This document shows positions 1 through 5,045 of a stretch of DNA of 5,045 bases, in pieces. The notes under the pieces are model-generated. The model had not been told where the DNA came from. It did no database searches and was given only the letters and a program-made list of their open reading frames with translations. How positions within the stretch are numbered: position 1 is the stretch's first letter; each line of letters opens with the position of its first letter. A program made the translations under genes and the position numbers. This DNA is from Acidobacteriota bacterium (lineage in GTDB: Bacteria > Acidobacteriota > Terriglobia > Terriglobales > Acidobacteriaceae), in NCBI GenBank assembly GCA_003223595.1, contig QHVR01000640.1, positions 1 to 5,045 of the forward strand. The letters are read 5' to 3'.

Positions 1-306
1 CTGGATCGTAAGATCGGCGACGAGGGACGCGCGCTGTTCATTTTGGCGCAGGTCGCCGTGGCAAACAAGAATCGGGACGGTGCCGCGGAAAATTTCCAGA
101 AGGCGATCCAAGCCACCCGGGACCCAAAAGTTCTGGCTTGGTCGCACGTATATTTGGGCAGAATCATGGATATGAAAGAGCAGCGCGACGCGGCATTGAA
201 CGAATATCGCGCCGCTCTGACCGTGGGCGCCGATTTGCCCGAAGTTAAGGCCGCAGCCGAACGAGGGTTACAACAGGCGTACGAGCCTTCGGTGAAACCG
301 CAGTAA
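1..306 (+). CDS. TPR-repeat protein, C-terminal fragment (5' end outside window)
   Basis: The frame is open from base 1 and ends at TAA 304-306, giving the last 101 residues of a longer protein. Two helix-turn-helix units of tetratricopeptide type are visible. The first is at about residues 10-43, with the small/aromatic pattern A-L-F..LA...A..N...A...F.KAI. The second is at about 45-78, with W...YLGRI.D....RDAAL.EYRAAL. A short charged tail follows. TPR units are protein-interaction scaffolds; nothing here shows an enzyme activity or a partner. The start, any signal peptide and the full repeat number lie upstream of the window. An internal TTG at 43 is not a credible start because the repeat pattern and the open frame continue upstream of it. 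A 91-nt gap separates it from the next gene, also a TPR protein, so the two may be functionally linked. The TPR call is good; the specific role is unknown. Confidence 0.8.
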   Translation: MDRKIGDEGRALFILAQVAVANKNRDGAAENFQKAIQATRDPKVLAWSHVYLGRIMDMKEQRDAALNEYRAALTVGADLPEVKAAAERGLQQAYEPSVKPQ

Positions 307-387
307 GCTTGTGAAATCCGAAGCAAAGCTCCAGAGTCCACCTTTGCCTGCGATAGAATGCAATTTCCGGAATTCAGGACGTTTGTC

Positions 388-393
388 GAGGAG
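388..393 (+). promoter_or_regulatory. Shine-Dalgarno GAGGAG that fixes the TPR gene start at 398
   Basis: GAGGAG lies 4 nt upstream of ATG 398 and is the strongest purine-rich site in the 307-397 gap. It supports ATG 398 over the in-frame GTG at 311, which has no comparable site and would put 29 unlikely residues before a well-formed signal peptide. Confidence 0.7.
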
Positions 394-397
394 AGCT

Positions 398-1240
398 ATG
401 AAGCAAGCAGCGATCGTGATCGCAGTGCTGGTGATATGCGTGGGCGTCTGGGCGCAGGACAAATCGGCAACCCAAACCGCGCCAAACGCTCAGTCAACGA
501 CCACTGCGCAGGGCAAGCGAGCGCCGGCAGCCAAGACTCAGCCGGAGTTCGAAGCATACAAAGCCGCGATCCAACTGACCGATCCCGCTGCAGCGGAAAA
601 GGCGGCCGAGGATTTTTCGGCGAAGTACCCGGATAGCGAATTGCGCGTGGTCCTGTACAAGTCAGCCATGCAGAAGTACCAGACGAACGCAGACAAGATG
701 CTGGAGATGGCGCAGAAATCGCTGGCCATTGATCCGGATGATCCGGAGGCGCTAGTCACGGCTTCGCAAGTGTTGGCGGAGAAGACGCGGGACACCGATC
801 TCGATCGCGATCAAAAATTGGCGGAGGCGAAGAAAGATGCCGAGCGCGCTCTGGTGACCGTTGACAGCGATGTGCCCAGCGCCGGCTTCCCGCCCGAGAA
901 GATCGATCAATTCAAGCGCTTCATCCGCTCCGAGGCGTATGCGATTCTGGGTACGCTCGCGTCCAATGCCAAGAACTACGCAGAGGCGGAGAGTGACCTG
1001 CGCAAGTCGGTCGAGGCATTTCCCGAGCAGGTCGACCCGGTAGCGGTGTTGCGGCTGGCCATTGCCCTCGACATGCAAAACAAGTATCCCGACGCGTTGA
1101 AGTACGCGAATCAAGCGGTGGACCTCACTAAGAACCAGCCAGATTCCCCCGCGGCCAAAGCGGCGCACTCCGAGCAGGATAGGTTGACCAAGCTGAGCAG
1201 CGGATCGGCGCCGGGACAAAGCGCAGCACCGCCAAAATAG
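398..1240 (+). CDS. Exported TPR-repeat protein with Sec signal peptide
   Basis: This is a 280-residue protein ending at TAG 1238-1240. Residues 1-19 form a classic signal peptide: MKQ, then a hydrophobic core AAIVIAVLVICVGV, then a likely cleavage site after V-W-A (before Q20). Residues 21-48 are a flexible Ala/Gln/Thr/Lys-rich linker. The rest is helical and TPR-like: a degenerate region about 52-115 containing an I-D-P-D-D-P-E-A turn typical of TPR boundaries, a unit at about 178-210 (AY..LG..A...NYAEAE..LRKSVE), and one at about 214-245 (VLRLA.AL...KYPDALKYANQAV). The C-terminus is low-complexity (Ser/Gly/Ala/Pro/Lys). It is probably a periplasmic or envelope-associated scaffold; the partner is unknown. 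The Cys at residue 14 is inside the hydrophobic core and is not a lipobox at the cleavage site, so I do not call it a lipoprotein. It precedes rnc by 73 nt and could be co-transcribed. Confidence 0.82.
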   Translation: MKQAAIVIAVLVICVGVWAQDKSATQTAPNAQSTTTAQGKRAPAAKTQPEFEAYKAAIQLTDPAAAEKAAEDFSAKYPDSELRVVLYKSAMQKYQTNADKMLEMAQKSLAIDPDDPEALVTASQVLAEKTRDTDLDRDQKLAEAKKDAERALVTVDSDVPSAGFPPEKIDQFKRFIRSEAYAILGTLASNAKNYAEAESDLRKSVEAFPEQVDPVAVLRLAIALDMQNKYPDALKYANQAVDLTKNQPDSPAAKAAHSEQDRLTKLSSGSAPGQSAAPPK

Positions 1241-1272
1241 TTCTCCGCAGAAAGCTACTCTCCGCTTCAGAG

Positions 1273-1309
1273 GCGAGCTGCGCTCGCTAGGACAGTCCAG
1301 GCGGCTGTC
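1273..1309 (+). promoter_or_regulatory. Two adjacent hairpins in the rnc leader, second enclosing the likely RBS
   Basis: Hairpin 1 pairs GCGAGC (1273-1278) with GCTCGC (1282-1287) around a TGC loop. Hairpin 2 pairs GACAGTC (1291-1297) with GGCTGTC (1303-1309), seven pairs including one G-T wobble, around a 5-nt loop. The only plausible Shine-Dalgarno for rnc, AGGCGG (1299-1304), lies in the loop and 3' arm of hairpin 2. No T-run follows either hairpin, so they do not look like intrinsic terminators. The pairing is seen directly; a role in controlling rnc translation or in RNase III self-cleavage is inference. Both stems are short and could be chance in GC-rich DNA. Confidence 0.35.
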
Positions 1310-1313
1310 GTAC

Positions 1314-2129
1314 ATGAACGTCACTTTTATGAAGGAACGGGAAATAACGGCTCTGGAACAGGGATTGGGCTACCACTTCCGCCGCCGGGCCGTGATTGAG
1401 CAAGCGGTCACGCACAGCTCACAGGCCCGGGAGCAAGAAGCGCAATCTGCGGGCGAGAGCAAATATAAAGTTCGCGACAACGAGCAACTCGAGTTTTTGG
1501 GCGATGCCGTGCTCGCGCTGGTTACAAGCGAGGAGCTGTTTCAGCGTTTTCCCCAGTTTCGTGAAGGGGAGCTTTCCAAATTGCGAGCCCATCTGGTCAG
1601 CGAAAGGCACCTCATCCAGGTAGCACAGCAACTGGAGTTGGGCCACTACCTGCGGCTGGGCCGCGGAGAAGAAAAGAGCGGCGGACGTGGCAAAACCGCT
1701 CTGCTGGTCGATGCCCTGGAAGCGATCCTGGCAGCTATCTATCTCGACGGCGGGTTGGAGGTAGCCCGCGAATTTGTACTGCGCAATGTGATCGCGCCGG
1801 AGTTGGAGCGCATGGAGCAGGGCGGCGGCACGCTTCCCATCACCGACTTCAAATCTGCCCTGCAAGAGGCAGTGCAGAGTCTTGGGCTTCCGCAACCGGC
1901 TTACGTGCTGGTGGAGGAGGCTGGCCCGGAGCACAACAAAACATTCACGGTGGAGGCCCGTCTACACGGCAAAGACAAGGACGGAAGTTTTATAGGCCGC
2001 GCCAATGGGTCGACCAAGAAGACCGCGGAGCAGGATGCAGCACGACAGGTGCTAACCTTTTTGGCATCGAGACCGAAAGCGGGCGAAGGAAAAGCAGCGG
2101 CCCGCGTACCACACACATCAGATAAGTAG
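1314..2129 (+). CDS. rnc: Ribonuclease III
   Basis: This 271-residue protein is the double-stranded-RNA endonuclease that processes rRNA precursors and structured mRNAs in the cytoplasm. The N-terminal nuclease domain carries the family signature NEQLEFLGDAVL at 56-67, with metal ligands E60 and D64, and the second acidic pair D133 and E136 in LLVDALEAILAAIYLDGG. A double-stranded-RNA-binding domain spans about 177-252, starting DFKSALQE and ending with the K-K-T-A-E-Q-D-A-A helix. All four expected catalytic acids are present, so it should be active. The segment between THSS (33-36) and the signature is about 19 residues, longer than in E. coli. A Lys/Ala-rich tail of about 20 residues follows the RNA-binding domain. 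ATG 1314 is preferred because AGGCGG lies 9 nt upstream; ATG 1329 is an in-frame alternative without a site. The signal peptidase gene begins 5 nt after its TAG. Confidence 0.97.
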   Translation: MNVTFMKEREITALEQGLGYHFRRRAVIEQAVTHSSQAREQEAQSAGESKYKVRDNEQLEFLGDAVLALVTSEELFQRFPQFREGELSKLRAHLVSERHLIQVAQQLELGHYLRLGRGEEKSGGRGKTALLVDALEAILAAIYLDGGLEVAREFVLRNVIAPELERMEQGGGTLPITDFKSALQEAVQSLGLPQPAYVLVEEAGPEHNKTFTVEARLHGKDKDGSFIGRANGSTKKTAEQDAARQVLTFLASRPKAGEGKAAARVPHTSDK

Positions 2130-2134
2130 AGTTC

Positions 2135-3001
2135 ATGGATTCTCCCAACTCAGAGATCGTCGTACCCGGCCAGCCCGAGCCTCCTCCCATTGCGGTGGAC
2201 ACCGCGGAACCCGGTGTCTCGTCACCGGAGTCGGCCTCCGAGGAGCCGGCCACGGCTGCGCCTCAACAGCACCCCGCTCCCAGCTTTGCCGCCGATATCG
2301 TCAGCTCCGTGCAATCCCTCATTGGAACCATCGTGATTGCGATCTTTGTCATCACGTTCGTGGTGCAGGCCTTCCAGATTCCGTCCGAATCGATGGAAAA
2401 CACGCTGCTGGTCGGCGACTATCTTCTTGTAGACAAGCTTTGCTACGGCGGTCGCGGGCTGGGGGATCACATCATGCCTTATCAAAAGATCTCGCGCGGC
2501 GATGTGATCGTCTTTCATTACCCAGTGGATCCCAAGCAGCATTTCGTCAAGCGCGTCATCGGCGTCCCAGGCGACCGCCTGCGCATGGTCAACAAGACTG
2601 TCTACATCAATGGAAAACCTCTGACTGAACCTTATGTGCGCTTTCTCGAGCCGCCCAGCAATCTGTTTCGCGACAATTTCCCGCGCACCGATATGCCAAT
2701 TATCTATGGCATGGAGGGAAAGTGGTGGCTGGAAATGCGCAAACTGGTCGAGGATGGAGAACTGATCATCCCCCAGGGCCACTATTTCGTCATGGGCGAC
2801 AATCGGGATGACAGCCAGGACAGCCGGTACTGGGGATTTGTACCCCGCGAAAATATCATTGGCCGGCCGCTGCTGATTTACTGGTCGATAAAAACCCTCG
2901 ATCAGGATGTTCCCTCCGGCAAGGCGTACCGTTTTGCCTATGCCTTGACTCATCTGTTCCAGAACACCCGCTGGAACCGGACCCTCCGACTGGTACACTG
3001 A
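2135..3001 (+). CDS. lepB: Signal peptidase I
   Basis: This 288-residue membrane serine protease removes signal peptides from Sec- and Tat-exported proteins at the outer face of the inner membrane. A Pro/Glu/Ala-rich tail (1-55) precedes one transmembrane helix at about 60-80. Box B, IPSESMENTL, follows and contains nucleophile S86. Box D, KRVIGVPGD, contains general base K139. Box E, GDNRDDSQDSRYWG, at 221-234 is complete. About 55 residues separate the beta-strand after box D from box E and include an RDNFP motif also conserved as RNNFP in the next gene. The C-terminus (about 266-288) forms a helix-like tail with TRWNRTLRLV, again shared with the next gene. The architecture is single-TM, unlike the two-TM E. 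coli enzyme. The N-tail has no Lys or Arg before K101, odd for a cytoplasmic tail. The start ATG 2135 is the first after the rnc stop, without a strong ribosome site, suggesting coupling to rnc. Confidence 0.96.
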   Translation: MDSPNSEIVVPGQPEPPPIAVDTAEPGVSSPESASEEPATAAPQQHPAPSFAADIVSSVQSLIGTIVIAIFVITFVVQAFQIPSESMENTLLVGDYLLVDKLCYGGRGLGDHIMPYQKISRGDVIVFHYPVDPKQHFVKRVIGVPGDRLRMVNKTVYINGKPLTEPYVRFLEPPSNLFRDNFPRTDMPIIYGMEGKWWLEMRKLVEDGELIIPQGHYFVMGDNRDDSQDSRYWGFVPRENIIGRPLLIYWSIKTLDQDVPSGKAYRFAYALTHLFQNTRWNRTLRLVH

Positions 3002-3005
3002 AGAC

Positions 3006-3814
3006 GTGGCCCGAGCAATCAAAACTGTCGAAAGCACCCCGGTGGCGAAGAGAGACGGCAGCTTAGAAAAGAAACCAGCCGAAGAAAGGCCGAAGGAAAC
3101 CACCGTCGAGTTTCTGGCCTCGCTCTGTGCCGTCCTGGTCACAGGCCTGTTCATCATCACATTCGTGGTACAGGCCTTCGAAATTCCCTCCAGCTCGATG
3201 GAGAACACGCTGCTCATCGGCGACCATGTCTTCGTCAATCGCATTCAGTTTGCTCCCAAGAGCAACTGGATCGGACCTCTACTTCCCTACCGCGACGTCC
3301 ACTTTCGCGATATCGTCGTGTTCCTGTCGCCGGAAACACCGGGTCTCTATGTCGTGAAGCGCATCATCGGTATCCCCGGGGACCACATTCATTTGCGAAA
3401 TGGAGTCGTATATCGCAATGATCAAGCTCTAGATGAGCCCTATGTTCTGCACGACCGGGACACGCTCGATCCTTATCGCAATAATTTTCCGTCCGTTCCT
3501 CCCGGTGATGACCCGAATGTCTGGTCGAACTGGGCCGTCGATCTGCCGTCTTACATCCATGGCGATGATATCGTCGTTCCGCCGGATCACTACTTCGCCA
3601 TGGGCGACCACCGGGGCGTGAGCCTCGACAGCCGCTACTGGGGCTTCATTCCCAAGCAAAACGTCATTGGGCGGCCGATGTTTATTTATTGGTCGTTTGA
3701 TACGCCCGACGATCAATATCGCAAGACGACCTTTGCCGATCGCGTGGAATTCATCGCGTGTTGCACTTCTTCGATAAAACACGCTGGAAGCGAACCCTCC
3801 AGTTTGTGCGATGA
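3006..3814 (+). CDS. lepB: Second signal peptidase I, frameshifted near its C-terminus
   Basis: This tandem paralogue starts at GTG 3006, 4 nt after the lepB stop. A basic/acidic mixed tail (1-34) leads to a transmembrane helix at about 36-57, then box B IPSSSMENTL with nucleophile S64, box D KRIIGIPGD with base K118, and box E at 199-212 reading M-G-D-H-R-G-V-S-L-D-S-R. The catalytic pair is intact, but box E has His instead of the usual Asn at 202 and Gly instead of Asp at 204. The frame is clear to A251 (3756-3758). Beyond that the same frame becomes non-homologous, while another frame encodes L-H-F-F-D-K-T-R-W-K-R-T-L-Q-F-V-R and stops at TGA 3812-3814, matching the lepB tail. The given length of 809 nt is one base short of 270 codons including the stop, so the intact protein would be about 269 residues. 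Catalysis could survive the shift. The start is the least certain part, as no good ribosome site precedes it. Confidence 0.88.
3756..3761 (+). other. Probable single-base deletion (frameshift site) in second lepB
   Basis: The bases are GCGTGT, followed by TGCAC. Upstream, the frame starting at 3006 is homologous to signal peptidase; downstream, homology continues in the frame of TTG 3761. The smallest repair is one added base here, for example GCG-GTG-TTG-CAC (Ala-Val-Leu-His), which would be loss of one G from a GG pair. The exact base cannot be fixed from a single sequence. No slippery heptamer is visible, so programmed frameshifting is unlikely. Confidence 0.75.
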
Positions 3815-3833
3815 AGACCCTCGGACTTTCGGT

Positions 3834-3838
3834 GAGGG
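3834..3838 (+). promoter_or_regulatory. Shine-Dalgarno-like GAGGG before the AsmA-family gene
   Basis: GAGGG ends 4 nt before GTG 3843. It supports a separate translation start for the AsmA-family protein 28 nt after the expected signal peptidase stop, and so argues against the two genes being a designed fusion. The ATG at 3811, which overlaps the signal peptidase stop, is out of frame and meets a stop after 11 codons. Confidence 0.6.
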
Positions 3839-3842
3839 CAGA

Positions 3843-5045
3843 GTGAAGTCGTTCTTCTCTAAGCGGCGCATCGCAGTCCTGGCAGCCATTCTGCTAGCCC
3901 TTTTCGTTATTCGACCCGGTGCCTCGCGGCTGAAATCTCGCATCATTCGTTCCATCAGCGCCGCCTTGGGCCGCTCGGTGGATATTGGCTCGGTGCACCT
4001 CCGCCTTTTACCGCGCCCCGGTTTCGACCTGGAAAACCTCGTGGTGTACGACGATCCCGCGTTCGGAGCCGAACCTATCGTCCGCGCCAACGAGGTCACG
4101 GCCGCCCTGCGCTTAACCTCGCTGTTGCGCGGGCGCATGGAGATCGCGCGGCTCGATCTGACTGAGCCCAGTCTCAACTTGGTACATGGCGAAGGCGGGC
4201 ACTGGAATCTGGAGACGCTACTAGAACGCTCGGCGCGAATCCCGCTCGCGCCCACGGGGCGTTCGAAAGTGGGGGCGCGGCCGGCCTTCCCTTACATCGA
4301 GGGCACCTCGGGACGCATAAACTTCAAGCAGGGCCCGGAGAAGAAGCCTTACGCACTGACCAATGCGGATTTCTCCTTGTGGCAGGAATCGGAGAATTCC
4401 TGGGGCGTCCGCCTCAAAGCGCAGCCTTTTCGCACTGACATGAACTTGAACGATACCGGGCTGCTGCAACTCACCGGCACGTGGCAACGAGCGGATGCCT
4501 TGCGAGACATGCCACTCCAGGTCAACCTCGAGTGGAGCCGCGCGCAACTGGGCCAGATCACTAAATTAATTACAGGAAACGATCAAGGCTGGCGGGGAGA
4601 AATCCTTCTCGATCTCGCCCTGACAGGCACTCCTGCCAGGCTGCACCTCGCCGCCACTTCTTCGATGGACGATTTTCGCCGCTACGACATTACCAGCGAT
4701 AAAGCGTTGCGCATGGCAGCACGGTGCGATGCCGACTACAGCACTGATACCCATGACTTTCAACAGCTGATGTGCAGCGCTCCGGTCGGCGACGGGCTGC
4801 TCACTTTGACGGGGGACGCCGGTTTTCCGGCGAGTCACCAATATTCTCTCGCCGCATCGGCCGAAAACGTGCCAGCGGCCGCACTCGTAAACCTGGCGCA
4901 ACGAATCAAGAAGAATCTTCCGGATGACCTCGCAGCCGAAGGGATTCTGGACGGGAAGCTCTCGGTCGCGCGCGATGGACAATCCCCGCCAGCATGGAAG
5001 GGCGCCGGACACATTACTGATTTCCATCTGAGTTCCGAGAGCAAC
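3843..5045 (+). CDS. AsmA-family inner-membrane/periplasmic protein, N-terminal part (3' end outside window)
   Basis: 401 codons are visible and the frame is still open at the window end. Residues 1-9 are basic (MKSFFSKRR), followed by a transmembrane anchor at about 10-24, so the rest should face the periplasm. The AsmA N-terminal pattern is clear: ALGRSVDIGSVHLRLLPRPG (41-60), then F-D-L-E-N-L-V-V-Y-D-D-P with E-P-I-V-R-A, a SLLRG.MEI..LDL..P.LNLV stretch (93-114), and G-x-W-N-L-E-T-L-L (119-127). After that the sequence is beta-rich and repetitive in character, as expected of this family's long beta-groove. AsmA-like proteins are linked to outer-membrane assembly and lipid movement between membranes; which of these applies here is not shown. 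GTG 3843 is chosen for its ribosome site and the immediate basic-plus-hydrophobic start. In the sequence as given, this frame is continuous with the second signal peptidase upstream. Confidence 0.88.
   Translation, partial: MKSFFSKRRIAVLAAILLALFVIRPGASRLKSRIIRSISAALGRSVDIGSVHLRLLPRPGFDLENLVVYDDPAFGAEPIVRANEVTAALRLTSLLRGRMEIARLDLTEPSLNLVHGEGGHWNLETLLERSARIPLAPTGRSKVGARPAFPYIEGTSGRINFKQGPEKKPYALTNADFSLWQESENSWGVRLKAQPFRTDMNLNDTGLLQLTGTWQRADALRDMPLQVNLEWSRAQLGQITKLITGNDQGWRGEILLDLALTGTPARLHLAATSSMDDFRRYDITSDKALRMAARCDADYSTDTHDFQQLMCSAPVGDGLLTLTGDAGFPASHQYSLAASAENVPAAALVNLAQRIKKNLPDDLAAEGILDGKLSVARDGQSPPAWKGAGHITDFHLSSESN

Noticed and set aside
354..359. TAGAAT, a possible -10 promoter element before the exported TPR gene
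   Set aside because: It matches TATAAT at five of six bases, but there is no -35 box at 16-18 nt and no correctly placed TG extension. A promoter in this 91-nt gap is possible but not supported.
311..397. Upstream GTG start adding 29 residues to the TPR protein, with an SRRAMK string resembling a twin-arginine export motif
   Set aside because: The Arg-Arg pair is encoded by the AGGAGA of the ribosome site itself, the motif match is poor, and ATG 398 gives a well-formed Sec signal peptide.
1273..1290. Hairpin after the TPR stop as an intrinsic terminator
   Set aside because: The stem is only six pairs and is followed by TAGGACAG, not a T-run.
752..1324. Open frame of 190 codons on the - strand over the TPR gene and rnc leader
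   Set aside because: Its translation is Arg/Leu-rich without domain motifs and mirrors a convincing exported TPR gene on the + strand.
2222..3244. Long open frame on the - strand (340 codons)
   Set aside because: It is antisense to lepB and the start of the second lepB, both with clear catalytic motifs. Its translation shows no recognisable domain. Long antisense frames are expected in GC-rich coding DNA.
4616..4641. Imperfect inverted repeat CCTGACAGG / CCTGCCAGG
   Set aside because: It is short, has a mismatch, and lies inside coding sequence whose protein reading explains it.
4566..5027. Open frame of 153 codons on the - strand within the AsmA-family gene
   Set aside because: The + strand frame is continuous AsmA-like sequence; the antisense product shows no recognisable features.

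Overview
The window reads as a GC-rich bacterial chromosome segment with every supported gene on the + strand. It suggests a Gram-negative, probably an Acidobacteriota (Koribacter/Terriglobia-like) genome. That is an inference from the combination of exported TPR proteins, an rnc-lepB pair, tandem signal peptidases and an AsmA-family envelope protein; no rRNA or other taxonomic marker is present.

Layout: (1) 1-306, the C-terminal 101 codons of a TPR protein; (2) 398-1240, a small exported TPR protein with a clear Sec signal peptide; (3) 1314-2129, ribonuclease III (rnc), preceded by a 73-nt leader holding two adjacent hairpins, one of which contains the probable Shine-Dalgarno; (4) 2135-3001, signal peptidase I (lepB), 5 nt after rnc; (5) 3006-3814, a second, divergent signal peptidase I, 4 nt after the first; (6) 3843 to the window end, the N-terminal 401 codons of an AsmA-family protein. 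Spacing of 4-28 nt from rnc onward suggests one transcription unit. No gap exceeds 91 nt, and I saw no tRNA, rRNA, CRISPR array, mobile element or intrinsic terminator.

The common theme is the cell envelope: the two signal peptidases would mature exported proteins such as the TPR protein upstream, and AsmA-family proteins work at the inner membrane and periplasm. Linkage of rnc with lepB is also known from E. coli (lepB-rnc-era), here in the opposite order.

The main anomaly is at the end of the second signal peptidase. As given, its reading frame has no stop and runs directly into the AsmA gene, so an automatic gene caller would report one fused protein of at least 680 codons. The expected C-terminus, matching the tail of the first signal peptidase (TRWxRTLxxV), is present in another frame and ends at a TGA at 3812-3814. 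A single missing base near 3756-3761 explains this, either as a sequencing/assembly error or a real recent mutation. I do not see a novel system; the window is mostly housekeeping, with a few local oddities.
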